Assembly: GCF_004216715.1 (NCBI RefSeq)
Contig: NZ_SGXG01000001.1
Coordinates: 4,386,501 to 4,450,500, forward strand
Source of the DNA: Cecembia calidifontis
GTDB taxonomy: Bacteria > Bacteroidota > Bacteroidia > Cytophagales > Cyclobacteriaceae
Length of the DNA stretch: 64,000 bases
Direction of reading: 5' to 3'
Below the pieces are notes generated by a model. The model ran no database searches. It worked only from the letters and a program-made list of their open reading frames with translations, and had not been told where the DNA came from. Of this stretch, positions 16,813-25,428 are shown piece after piece (positions within the stretch are counted from its first letter, which is position 1; the number at the start of each line of letters is the position of its first letter). The translations under genes were made by a program, and so were the position numbers.

Positions 16813-18486
16813 TTATGCCGCTATTTTTTGATTTTGAAAATCCAATGCCATTACCAGTGATCTTTGATTAGAATTTTCCTTTGGAACGTAAAATACCGGC
16901 CGACTATTGTAGGGTTTATAACCCAAAGATGATTTTTTAGATAGTTTTAGTCCAGAGTGCATACTTTTAGCCACCATTTTTCTCAGATTATGGCCAATTG
17001 CCATCAATAAGAACTCTAATTCCACTTTTTCTAAACCAGTGAGTGTAAATCTGTTGAATTTATTATTGCTTTTCAGCTGGCCAAACGCAGCTTCCGCCTC
17101 TATTGGTCTTTTGCTCCTGTGTTCAAGCCCCTTTTTATTCATTAGTTTTTCCTTGGCCTGCTGTTTTAAGAAGTTTAACCTATGGTTCACTTCGATTCTT
17201 CTGTTACCTGTCGCTTTGTGGCATTGTGCTCTTAAGGGGCATCCTTCACAGTTTTTTGCCTGATAATAAGTTACTTGAGATACATACCCATTGCTTGAAG
17301 TGCGCTTTCCTTGTCCAACATTCTCCATCCGCTGTCCCATGGGGCATACGTAAAAATCTTGCGCTGCATTGTAGAAAAGATTTTGGGGAAGAAAAGGATT
17401 GTTCTTTGTCTTCTTCTTTTGCTCCATGTGGAAGTAATTGTATTTCACATAGGCATCAACTCCCTTTTTTTCAAGCATTTCATAATTCTCCTCACTGCCG
17501 TATCCTGCATCAGCTACTATCTCTTTACTTTGTTTACTATACGATTTTTCAAAACTGTCCAAGTGGGATTTTAAAGTGGTGGTATCCCCTGCTGTTTGGT
17601 GGATAGTAGCATGGGTAATGAATTGATTTTCAGTTGATATCTGAGGATTGTAAGCGGGTTTTAGTTGTCCGTTTTTCATGTGGTCCTCTTTCATTCTCAT
17701 GAATGTGGCATCATGATCTGTCTTACTGTACGAATTTCTATCCCCCAAAATCTCCAGGTCTTTTTCATACTTCTCCAGCTTGGGAAGATGTTCTTCCTGA
17801 AGTTTTTGAAGCTCCTTAGCAATCTTCTTTGAAGGCTCTTTTAGCTTTTTATTTATGGCTGAAAGCCGCTCCCTTAATTCTTCAGAATCAATTTTTTTAG
17901 GCAATTCTTCTTGATTAACTTCTTGATTATCTGATAGGATGCTTTCTTCGATATCTGATAAAACACTCTTGATCTTACCTTCTAACCTTTCTTTGTGCTT
18001 TTCAACTGTCTTACGCCAGACAAAAGTGTACTTATTGGATTTTGCTTCAATCTTGGTTCCGTCAATGTATTGTACATCAAGGCTTACATATCCCATCTCA
18101 ACAAGCATTTTTACCACTTCGGCAAACAATGTCTTGATGGAGTCTTTTAAGATTTTACCGCGGAAATCGTTGATGGTTCTGAAATCGGGGGTTGAGTTTC
18201 CTGAGATAAACATGAAATGTATGTTCTCATTAAGTGCTTTGGCTATTTTCCTACATGAATACACATTGGATAAATAGCTGTAGAACAGCACTTTAATCAT
18301 CATTCGTGGATGATAGGCTGATGTACCGCCTCCCTTGTACCTCTTTATAATATCACTGATATCCAAAGAGTTAACCACAGTGTCAACCAATCGAGCAGGG
18401 TGGTTATCAGGGATTTTATCAAAAATATTTGCCGGAAATAATTCTGGACAATTGCCAGTCTGATTTTTAAAAACTACCTTAGACAT
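16813..18486 (-). CDS. IS1182-family transposase
   Basis: 557 residues. An N-terminal DUF772-like domain (FPANIFDKIPDNHPARLVDTVV, then MMIKVLFYSYLSNVYSCRKI) is followed by a long charged, coiled-coil-like insert (about 165-245). A DDE_Tnp_1_6 domain has the catalytic Asp in YIDGTKIEAKSNKYTFVW and IVADAGYGSEENY, and a zinc-type cluster lies in CEGCPLRAQC. The C-terminal RPIEAEAAFGQLKSNNKFNRF carries the last catalytic Glu. The frame is complete, so the element could be active. Confidence 0.9.
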   Translation of the reverse strand: MSKVVFKNQTGNCPELFPANIFDKIPDNHPARLVDTVVNSLDISDIIKRYKGGGTSAYHPRMMIKVLFYSYLSNVYSCRKIAKALNENIHFMFISGNSTPDFRTINDFRGKILKDSIKTLFAEVVKMLVEMGYVSLDVQYIDGTKIEAKSNKYTFVWRKTVEKHKERLEGKIKSVLSDIEESILSDNQEVNQEELPKKIDSEELRERLSAINKKLKEPSKKIAKELQKLQEEHLPKLEKYEKDLEILGDRNSYSKTDHDATFMRMKEDHMKNGQLKPAYNPQISTENQFITHATIHQTAGDTTTLKSHLDSFEKSYSKQSKEIVADAGYGSEENYEMLEKKGVDAYVKYNYFHMEQKKKTKNNPFLPQNLFYNAAQDFYVCPMGQRMENVGQGKRTSSNGYVSQVTYYQAKNCEGCPLRAQCHKATGNRRIEVNHRLNFLKQQAKEKLMNKKGLEHRSKRPIEAEAAFGQLKSNNKFNRFTLTGLEKVELEFLLMAIGHNLRKMVAKSMHSGLKLSKKSSLGYKPYNSRPVFYVPKENSNQRSLVMALDFQNQKIAA

Positions 18487-18541
18487 TGTTGTATTTTGTT
18501 CAACTCTAAAATAATAATTTTAGAGAAAATCAACAATAAAA

Positions 18542-18570
18542 AAAGGGTGTCTCGACTTTTCGGACACCCC
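18542..18570 (-). terminator. Terminator-like hairpin in the right end of the IS1182-type element
   Basis: On the minus strand GGGTGTC pairs with GACACCC around a 9-base loop and is followed by TTTTTT. A second hairpin, CTCTAAAAT with ATTTTAGAG, lies just downstream, before the transposase ATG at 18486. Together they should block read-through transcription into the transposase. Confidence 0.65.
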
Positions 18571-18571
18571 C

Positions 18572-18935
18572 ATCTTATCGAAGTCTTCTGACTGAAAAAT
18601 AACCCAAAGCCGACCTAAGGAACTTGGTTTTTTGGAAGTAGGTCTTTTGGTTAATTTTTATCCGTGGCCCCGATTCTCGGGACAAGCTTTCCTGTCCCGG
18701 GCTATCCAATATAGAATATTCAGGATAGGACTACACCCTATCCTAGGCTATCCAGCCCCTATCTTATTAGCCAATCGTCTCCTGCTTAAAGGTTGGCAAG
18801 CTTGTTTCTAGTTTCTTGAGCTTAATTCTAATTTTCCCCGCCCTGCATCCTATCTCCGCCCTAAAATGACCCAAATGGATCACTTCTTAACGGTCGGTCC
18901 TCTCGCTTCTCGCTTATCATCTCTCGCTTCTCTCC
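18572..18935. other. Gene-free stretch between the IS1182-type element and a membrane glycosyltransferase gene
   Basis: No gene is seen in about 360 bp. It contains self-complementary pieces such as CCCGATTCTCGGGACAAGC with CCTGTCCCGGGC (about 18668-18702), a small near-repeat around GGATAGGACTACACCCTATCC (18723-18743), and a pyrimidine-rich tract TCTCGCTTCTCGC near 18900. It may hold REP-like elements; no promoter could be fixed. Confidence 0.3.
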
Positions 18936-20102
18936 TCAGCCCCATAAACCCAACCACTTATCCCAAAGGAATTTGTTGGGCAGGTTAACCAGCCAAGAGA
19001 CTGTCAAAAATGAAAGCAGCGCCACTTTTTTCTTTTGAACATTTTCCACCAATTGACCCAAATGGGCCAGTCCGTACACATAGAGGAGTAGGACAATGGG
19101 AGATAGGATACGGAAATCAAAGGCATCAAAAGGGGAAATAATACGAAGAAATATAATTCCCAATAAATAGAATATGGCAACCTGAAAAGGTAAAGTTTGA
19201 AAAAGACCGGAAGGCCTACCGGTTTTTTTGATCAAAAAGAAAACCACCAATAACTGAAAGAGAAATAAGACTAATGCCAGGATATCTTTGGCCCCAAAGC
19301 TCCAGAAATTTCGGGCAAAGGCAAAGATATTCAACACTCCCCTGCCTAGGTAATAGAGAAAGGTATTGGTGCTTTCCTGACCAGGATATATTCTAGGTGC
19401 TCCTGTAAGATGGCCTGTCTGCCAATAATTGAAACCCAAGTAAGCAAGTAGATACAAGGCACTCAATGCCAAAGTATAGGCGTAGTGTTTTTGTTTTTTG
19501 GTCCCCAGATAGAAATAAGTGTATAGAAAATGGAAAAATAGAAAGGCCCAAAAAATTATTCCGGCATAGCGCAGAGTGAATAATCCAATCAAGACCAAAG
19601 TCAAGATCTTCCAGTATTTTGAGGTATTATTTTTTTCCAAAAGAACGACAAAAGCTAAAACAAAAAACAGGAAAGGACCTTCTGACCAGGTATGGGAATA
19701 AACCTCCATCATACCGTAAGAAACAAAGGCCAAAGCTGCCCAGGGTCCAAACTTCCCAAAGCGCTTGTAGAGCAGTATCACCATTCCTGCCAAAAAAAGC
19801 AGGTTGACCACTTTACTCGCCCACAGCAGATCGGGAATCAAGAGTCCCAAAGCAGCAATCAACAGTGGGTATCCTATGGGCCAAATAGCAAAATATTGAA
19901 CTGGACTAGTAGCGTCAAACGGATAGGTATAAGGCGCTACCATACCTTTACCTGTAAGCAGGTTTTCGGCTGCCTGCAAATAAAAAAAGGAATCCGGCGA
20001 TTGGTAATTTGTTGCCCCTGCACATGCCCTAAGGAAAATGCTAGCAGTTATCATAAAAAAAAGAAGACTTAAAATAATTAGTGTATTTTTTTCCGAAGCC
20101 AT
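18936..20102 (-). CDS. Polytopic membrane glycosyltransferase-like protein (GT-C/ArnT-like)
   Basis: About 388 residues from the Met at 20102 (MASEKNTLIILSLLFF); an upstream Met at 20153 is possible but adds a hydrophilic tail. There are roughly nine to eleven hydrophobic helices. The first outer loop holds SPDSFFYLQAAENLLTGKGM, in which the acidic residue after the first helix is what GT39/GT-C enzymes use. It resembles the frameshifted gene at 15257-16418 in architecture and probably uses a polyprenyl-phosphate sugar on the periplasmic side. It is divergent from the acyltransferase at 20183. The exact family is not certain. Confidence 0.65.
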   Translation of the reverse strand: MASEKNTLIILSLLFFMITASIFLRACAGATNYQSPDSFFYLQAAENLLTGKGMVAPYTYPFDATSPVQYFAIWPIGYPLLIAALGLLIPDLLWASKVVNLLFLAGMVILLYKRFGKFGPWAALAFVSYGMMEVYSHTWSEGPFLFFVLAFVVLLEKNNTSKYWKILTLVLIGLFTLRYAGIIFWAFLFFHFLYTYFYLGTKKQKHYAYTLALSALYLLAYLGFNYWQTGHLTGAPRIYPGQESTNTFLYYLGRGVLNIFAFARNFWSFGAKDILALVLFLFQLLVVFFLIKKTGRPSGLFQTLPFQVAIFYLLGIIFLRIISPFDAFDFRILSPIVLLLYVYGLAHLGQLVENVQKKKVALLSFLTVSWLVNLPNKFLWDKWLGLWG

Positions 20103-20182
20103 TTTTTTACTTTTTACTTCTTCAAACACTGATGACACAATTTCTGCTATCAAGAAAAATTAAATATCTTGAAAAAAAATAT

Positions 20183-21279
20183 ATGTTGATCTCATCAAAA
20201 GAACCCCAATTCCCAGAATCCTTACAAATTCCTTCATTTACTGGCGTTCGATTTTTTGCGGTTGTCTTGGTTTACTTTCACCATTTTAATACAATACCCA
20301 AGGATTATTCTCTTGGATATTTGCACGGAATTTTTCAAGAGGGATATATAGGGGTAACCCTGTTTTTTGTGCTTAGTGGATTTATTATTACTTACAGGTA
20401 TTTTTTATTTTCCACTGTCTCCCTTTCTATTTACCTCTGGAATCGATTTAGTAAAATTTATCCTATTTATTTTTTTTAACTCTACTTACTTTAGGATGGA
20501 GTTGGCGTTTAGAGGCTTCGCTTTCTTCTGACCAATGGATGACTCTTTTCATGAACTTGATCCTGCTTAAGGGATTCTTTGGTGATTTTATCTTTACAGG
20601 TATTCCTCAAGCTTGGACACTCACTGTAGAAGAGTGCTTTTATCTTTCAGCACCCCTATTTGCATATGCATGGAGGAAGTCATTGAAATTGGTTGGTACG
20701 TTAGTTTTATTAATTTGGACAGTAGGTCTAATGTTGATTATTCTTCCAGACCAAATAATAAATTATGGATTTATTCCTGGTGCGTATTATCTTTTTAATT
20801 ATACATTTTTCGGAAGAATCCTTGAATTTATTCTAGGTATGGGATTAGCTTTTTCTCTAAATAAGAAAACCAAGTTCAGGTATTTTACGGTAATGGGTTG
20901 CACTAACATTGGATTATGCCTTATCATTCTTTATTGGTTAGCAGAACCGGGCGGATTTGGGGACCAAACCTATCAAGGAATCTTGGTAAACAACCTTTTT
21001 CTACCTTTATTTGGTATTTTACCTCTAATATGGGGTTTAATACATGAAACATCCATATTAAGACAGCTTTTCTCCTCTAAATTATTAAGAATTTTAGGTG
21101 AAAGCAGTTATGTGTTTTATTTGATCCATATGGGGATCTTCCATAACTATCTTGCCAAAAACGGCTTTAACTATTTTGCGATTTTAAGTATTCTTTACTT
21201 GATCTCGATATTGATTTATTTTGGATTCGAAAAACCAGTAAAAGTTTGGTTGAGGAGTTTTTGGATTTCAAAAGTCTAA
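20183..21279 (+). pseudogene. Acyltransferase family 3 (OafA-like), frameshifted at a T8 tract
   Basis: The gene starts at ATG 20183 (MLISSKEPQFPESLQIPSFT) with the family features IPSFTGVRFFAVVLVYFHH (the His is catalytic) and GYIGVTLFFVLSGFIITYRY. It hits TAA at 20477 after KIYPIYFF. With one more T in the run at 20470-20477 the reading continues FFLTLLTLGWSWR into the second frame, through GIPQAWTLTVEECFYLSAPLF to the stop at 21279, giving a normal AT3 protein of about 366 residues with 10 or so helices. It would O-acetylate a surface glycan. The defect is a single missing base in a homopolymer, so phase variation or a base-calling error are both possible. It is the only plus-strand gene in the locus. 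Confidence 0.78.
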
Positions 21280-21315
21280 TCCAAAAAACACTTACCTAAT
21301 GGAGCTTATCTTTTA

Positions 21316-22281
21316 TTAATGAAAGCTAAACTCGTAAATAAACGAAAAGTAAGTTTTTGCCCCAAAACTCTCCTTCCAATAAGCCAGACTTTCAAGCTTT
21401 TTTCCTGTCTGTCCATCATAGACCGTTCCCAAATCTATATAATGAATATTAGGAAGATTCATTAAGTAATGCATTAGCAAATCCATGGCCCTACTTATTT
21501 TTCCTTTTTCGGTAACCGCGGAATATTGAACTTTGATTACCCGAGGATGCCTGAAAATCACTATGCCAGCCAATAACTCCTCCCCTAGAAAAGCCGAGAT
21601 CAGTTGAATTCTCCCCGGATGACGCTCAGAAAGCAAAGCTATTTCTTTCCAGCTATGGACTGGGGCTTTACCTATTTTGGCAGCATACATGGGAAGCATC
21701 AACTTTTCCCAAAATACCTGGGACACTTCTCCTTCCATAACTTCCAACCCTTTCCTTACCGCCCGTCTCACTCCTTTTTTTTTACCCTTATCTTTCAAAA
21801 CAAAAGGGGCTTCAATCAAATAAACCTCTTTATTATCTGAAATCTCAAAACCAAGGGAATCATAATCCAATGAATTCAATCCTTTCTCTTGACCATAGTA
21901 ATAAGGTACAGGAGCCACCCTGAGGCTTTTGATTTCCTGGTTTTTATAAAATTCAAGAATACTATTAATGATTTGGGTTTGGCTGAAAGAAGATAAATCC
22001 TTTTTGAATATCCATCCCCCAAAACTCAGTCCCTTGTGCGAAAAAATCTGATTGCCTACCTGATGCGCCGGAAAAACTGCCAGAAGCTCCTCTCCTTCCC
22101 ATACCATCACCGATACATCCTCAAACCTGTCCCCATGATATTCCAAAAAGGAACGCTTGTGCAGGAAAGTGCCATTGGCGGAGTGGTCAATAAATGCTTC
22201 CCATTGCTCCCGATAACGCTCCTCATATTTCCTGACATCTATATTCAAATCTAATCTATGTAATATAAGATGCCTTTTCAT
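21316..22281 (-). CDS. FemAB/GNAT-type acetyltransferase-like protein
   Basis: 321 residues. The protein has the two-lobed GNAT layout of FemAB-like proteins: WEAFIDHSANGTFLHKRSFLEY near the start, GLSFGGWIFKKDL, and in the second half LISAFLGEELLAGIVIFRHP followed by IHYIDLGTVYDGQTGKKLESLAYWKESFG. The pattern 'F(L)HxRxFLEYHxDRF' is common in enzymes encoded in exopolysaccharide and lipopolysaccharide clusters. It probably acylates or aminoacylates a sugar or peptide group. An alternative start within MKRHLILHRLDLNIDVRKYE is possible. It converges with the acyltransferase gene (36 bp apart). Confidence 0.65.
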   Translation of the reverse strand: MKRHLILHRLDLNIDVRKYEERYREQWEAFIDHSANGTFLHKRSFLEYHGDRFEDVSVMVWEGEELLAVFPAHQVGNQIFSHKGLSFGGWIFKKDLSSFSQTQIINSILEFYKNQEIKSLRVAPVPYYYGQEKGLNSLDYDSLGFEISDNKEVYLIEAPFVLKDKGKKKGVRRAVRKGLEVMEGEVSQVFWEKLMLPMYAAKIGKAPVHSWKEIALLSERHPGRIQLISAFLGEELLAGIVIFRHPRVIKVQYSAVTEKGKISRAMDLLMHYLMNLPNIHYIDLGTVYDGQTGKKLESLAYWKESFGAKTYFSFIYEFSFH

Positions 22282-22547
22282 TCTAAAAAGCGAAGCTTAG
22301 TATCAGTGTTCATCTGTGTCTATCTGTGGTCAATTTCGAAAGCTTAGCTTTTACTATCCCGTGATTAAGGGACAAATTGTTTAATAAAAAAAAGCGTTTT
22401 TAAGATTTCTCCTTCGTCAATATGACAAGGATAAACCACTTTCTCTTTTTGCCCTTCTGAGATTTTCATCACTTTTTCTCTCTGACTCCTCTGGACCCCT
22501 CTGTGTATTAAAAGCTAAGCGCAGTGTTTTTTCTCTTTTACACGTAC
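22282..22547. other. Intergenic DNA with short dispersed repeats
   Basis: It contains GTGTTCATCTGTGTCTATCTGTGG (22310-22333), related to GTGTTCATCCTCATCCATCCGCGG at 27337-27360 and GCGTCCATCTGCAGCCATCCGCGG at 31553-31576, and a reversed partial copy of the 16.5 kb repeat near 22399-22430. No gene is seen. Confidence 0.4.
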
Positions 22548-23051
22548 TTAACCGAAAACCAAAAATCCACTCACCTCCTCCGGGTCGGCTTCCACCACCT
22601 GTACAATTACTTTACGCTGCAACTTTTCGTAGGTCTTTTCAGTCAAAAAATCCAGATAGTCCAAGTCCAAATCCCGCCCCACCAAGATCATCTCTATGGT
22701 TCCTGAATCAATACCCTGAGCATAATCCCCTACGATATAGGCCTTTTGCACATTCCCCATGCGTTTGACCACTTTTTCCATGAGTTCATCCAATCTCAGA
22801 AACTTGGACACCATATTCCTGATTTCCTGGTAAAAAGGATGCGATTCATTGGCACGGTAGAGTTTAGTCTTGCCGTTTTCCCGTACCAGCAGCAATCCTG
22901 CATCGGTGAGGCGGTTGAGTTCTACCCGCACCGAATTGGTAGATTCATCAAATTCCTTGGCCAGGGAGCGCAGGTAACCTGAATTGTTATGCGCAAAAAA
23001 CTTCAGCAAGAGCTTGATACGGGTTTTGGATGTGACGAGGGAGTCTAGCAA
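22548..23051 (-). CDS. Winged-helix regulator with a C-terminal nucleotidyltransferase-like domain
   Basis: 167 residues. An ArsR/MarR-type winged helix covers about residues 1-75 (LVTSKTRIKLLLKFFAHN, YLRSLAKEFDESTNSVRVELNRL, then the wing LLLVRENGKTKLYRAN). The C-terminal part has AYIVGDYAQGIDSGTIEMILVG, which resembles the first strand-turn of minimal nucleotidyltransferases (usually GSYARG...D), but the catalytic acids look incomplete. Proteins of this kind stand at the head of polysaccharide loci in Bacteroidota. Here it is upstream of, and on the same strand as, the whole glycan locus, so it is probably its local regulator. DNA target and ligand are unknown. Confidence 0.75.
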   Translation of the reverse strand: MLDSLVTSKTRIKLLLKFFAHNNSGYLRSLAKEFDESTNSVRVELNRLTDAGLLLVRENGKTKLYRANESHPFYQEIRNMVSKFLRLDELMEKVVKRMGNVQKAYIVGDYAQGIDSGTIEMILVGRDLDLDYLDFLTEKTYEKLQRKVIVQVVEADPEEVSGFLVFG

Positions 23052-23138
23052 TTCGAGCGGTGGGTAAGTTATTCAGTTGGAAAAAAGTTGTCGGGTTGTC
23101 AGGTTGTCATTGTTCAGAACTGAATTCCTTTGACTTTT

Positions 23139-23507
23139 TTATGTTCTCCAGTTGTTATCGACATAGTTCAAAAAATTATGGATTTTGATACCTAAACCAT
23201 CATAACATTCAATAAGTTGATTGGCTTCTTCTGACAAATCAGGATATAATCTTGAAATTTTAAAAAGGTGATTGATAGTCTCGAGATTGCTAGAATGAGA
23301 ATAAACCAAAAACTTGATAAAGTCCTGCTTATATCTTTTTCTACCGTATCCTTCAACAATATTGGAATTGATAGAATCTGAAGATCTCCTCAGCTGACTT
23401 CCTAATTCAAACTTCTCATAGTTGGGGATTTTAAGAGAAAAAATATGAGTTTGAAAAAACAGATCAAGAGAGATATTGTAAATTTCTAGGTCTTTGTATG
23501 ATTTCAT
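23139..23507 (-). CDS. Four-helix bundle protein (S23/TIGR02436-like)
   Basis: 122 residues with the family opening YKDLEIYNISLDLFFQ and the central LGSQLRRSSDSINSNIVEGYGR. Small proteins of this type are common in Bacteroidota, usually as orphan genes near surface polysaccharide loci or in rRNA intervening sequences. No catalytic site is known. There are 87 bp between this gene and the regulator gene. The start at 23507 is supported by its match to the usual family start. Confidence 0.85.
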   Translation of the reverse strand: MKSYKDLEIYNISLDLFFQTHIFSLKIPNYEKFELGSQLRRSSDSINSNIVEGYGRKRYKQDFIKFLVYSHSSNLETINHLFKISRLYPDLSEEANQLIECYDGLGIKIHNFLNYVDNNWRT

Positions 23508-24318
23508 AAAACAGTTATTTATTCCTTAAAATCAATCCAATTTATTTTATTTAAGCATCGCCTATTTAAAAAAATCCAACCCGACAACAAGGACAACCAT
23601 GACAACATATATACCTTTTCCACACTCCATTCTACATTCTTCATTCTTCATTCAACCCAGCTTCGCACTTTCAGTCCCAGGCAGACCTAGCAAAAATCGA
23701 GTAAAAATCTTACTCATGAGTAACAAATTTACTCAGTGAATGGATTTATGCAAAGGTTTAAGGATTTTTTTCGAGCTGATTATATACTTAGCAAAATTCC
23801 AAGAACAAATCGCAGATTTCCATCAATTTTCCCCTGGCTACTTGGTTGAATTATTCAGACCTGTCCGATGAAGGCAGACTTGGACCCTTCAATGAACCCA
23901 CCAATCTCCTTATTTCCTAATTCTTCATTCAAAAAATTCCCCCACTGTATCGTCGGCGTGGGATGATTCATTCCTTTAGAAGATATGTGCGCCGACTCGG
24001 GAACCGTGGTAATCATCCTAACCCTGGGTCTTGCCCCCACCTGGCGATCGCCTTAGACCCGGGGGTACTGATGGTTCAGCCCATTCTGGGCTGGCACCCA
24101 AAAAATCACCGATTCGACTACTTGGGTTCGTGAAAATTCTAAAGCCTCGCGCCTAATTTCATTACCCATGCTGATTTGATGAAAGTAAAATTCCAAAATC
24201 CCTATCAACATCTAAATCTGGTTAATTAGTGAAATTTGTGTTATTTGTGGCTAAAAAAATCTTTTCCACCTCAGAAATGACATCCTCAACCCTTCAAGAC
24301 TCCCACATTCTTCATTCT
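23508..24318. other. Long gene-free stretch with repeat fragments
   Basis: About 810 bp. It contains TTACTCATGAGTAA (23711-23724, palindromic), a partial copy of the large dispersed repeat (23947-24001), a second inverted pair CCAGCCC/GGGCTGG around 24078-24096, and many ATTCTTCATTC-type pyrimidine tracts. A 61-codon frame at 23855-24040 lies across the repeat and is not a credible gene. Confidence 0.4.
23947..24001. repeat. Partial copy of the GTCGGCG...CGCCGAC dispersed repeat
   Basis: GTATCGTCGGCGTGGGA ... GTGCGCCGACTCGGG matches the core of the two larger repeats at 27.4 and 31.6 kb. The two arms GTCGGCG and CGCCGAC can form a stem. Outside this core the similarity fades. Confidence 0.6.
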
Positions 24319-25428
24319 TCACTCATCATTCTTATTTTCTCTTTTTTTTGAAAAAGCAAAAGCCAATCCAAAGACAAAAAGTAAATGGAAAAAAATCATA
24401 AAAAAAGACTTCATACGCATGATGATTCCCAAATTGTTCAAAGTCAAAGCATATACCCCCATCAGCAGCAGACCAAACAAAATCCCTCCCCAAGTAAACA
24501 ACGGGACGGTTTTCCATCCTGAACGACCCATCAAGCCTATAGCTCCTATTATTAAAAAAAGGCTCAGTACATTTTCAGTACTTGCTGCCACATACCAAAG
24601 GCTTTCCCACTCTCCCATAAATGGACGGAAAAATAGGGTCCATAACCTCATAGGCCAACTGTAACTATTCATAGGCACGGCAGATTGGGCAGCAAATCCC
24701 TCTAGAAATTCCATTTGTGAAGCACTGAACTCCATGATTTTCTGGGGATGTAGAAAGGGAATATGGGTAATATAAAGGATAAAATCCAGCATCCCATAAG
24801 CCAACAGCCCGGCCACCAAAAGAAAAATCGCCTTAAACTTGTTGGATATTGAAGGAGTAAAAATCAATAAACCTATGAATCCCCCCATCAAAATAAACCC
24901 CTGCATGGGACGTACCAGGTATGAAATACCCAGCCCAAAGATCAGATATCCCCAAGCAGGCCTCATCACATGCAGCCCGCGGAGAAAAAGTACAATACCC
25001 AAAAAACTGATGGACTGCTTCCCAACAGAAGAAGACCAGAAGTGTAGGTTAGGCATCAAAAATACTACCCATAAGCTTAGTTGAATCCAATGATGCTTTT
25101 GGGTATCCACCTGTTCCCTTACCAGACCATAAAGAAGATAATAGCCATAGTAAGACAAAACACTAAAAAACAGATTACCTGACCATAATGGTAGGCCAAA
25201 TACATAAGCAGGCCAATAGGTCAGCCATTGCATGAAATAAGATCGGGTACCCCAATGTGAAAACCAACGTTCGGGATGATCTACTTTTTCTGCCCTTAAT
25301 TCCCAAAAGGAAATCGCATCGCCTCCATATTCTCCCAGATACCAGGTAAATAAAAAGGAAAAAGCGATATGGTAAAAAAAGAGAAATACCAGGAACTTTT
25401 GATCACTATGCAGCAACTGATTTTTCAA
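24319..25428 (-). CDS. Polytopic membrane protein of unknown function
   Basis: 369 residues with roughly nine to ten hydrophobic helices and a charged C-terminal tail (KKRENKNDE). The first external loop has YLGEYGGDAISFWELRAEKV with two acidic residues, a layout seen in GT-C-like sugar transferases, but I cannot assign a family. The upstream hydrolase gene overlaps its start by 4 bp, so both are made from one mRNA. A function in surface glycan or lipid handling is conceivable. Confidence 0.55.
   Translation of the reverse strand: MKNQLLHSDQKFLVFLFFYHIAFSFLFTWYLGEYGGDAISFWELRAEKVDHPERWFSHWGTRSYFMQWLTYWPAYVFGLPLWSGNLFFSVLSYYGYYLLYGLVREQVDTQKHHWIQLSLWVVFLMPNLHFWSSSVGKQSISFLGIVLFLRGLHVMRPAWGYLIFGLGISYLVRPMQGFILMGGFIGLLIFTPSISNKFKAIFLLVAGLLAYGMLDFILYITHIPFLHPQKIMEFSASQMEFLEGFAAQSAVPMNSYSWPMRLWTLFFRPFMGEWESLWYVAASTENVLSLFLIIGAIGLMGRSGWKTVPLFTWGGILFGLLLMGVYALTLNNLGIIMRMKSFFMIFFHLLFVFGLAFAFSKKRENKNDE

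Larger units (their letters stand above)
16786..18571 (-). mobile_element. IS1182-family insertion sequence (about 1786 bp)
   Basis: The left end GGGGCTGTCCGAAAAG and the right end in reverse complement GGGGGTGTCCGAAAAG form a 16-bp terminal inverted repeat with one mismatch. No clear target duplication is seen (CATAT on the left, ATCTT on the right), which is not rare in this family. Each inverted repeat is part of a hairpin followed by T residues: 16787-16813 on the plus strand and 18542-18570 on the minus strand. Both would stop transcription coming from outside. It is inserted next to, and probably removed part of, an IS110 transposase gene. Confidence 0.82.

Noticed and set aside
20081..20182. 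Upstream extension of the acyltransferase gene
   Set aside because: The extra 34 residues overlap the divergent gene's 5' end and are not family-like; the Met at 20183 fits the AT3 start.
23139..23507. Toxin or defence gene
   Set aside because: The sequence matches the common four-helix bundle family, with no toxin motif and no antitoxin partner.
23855..24040. 61-codon minus-strand frame
   Set aside because: It lies across a dispersed repeat core, has no ribosome-binding context and no protein-like composition.
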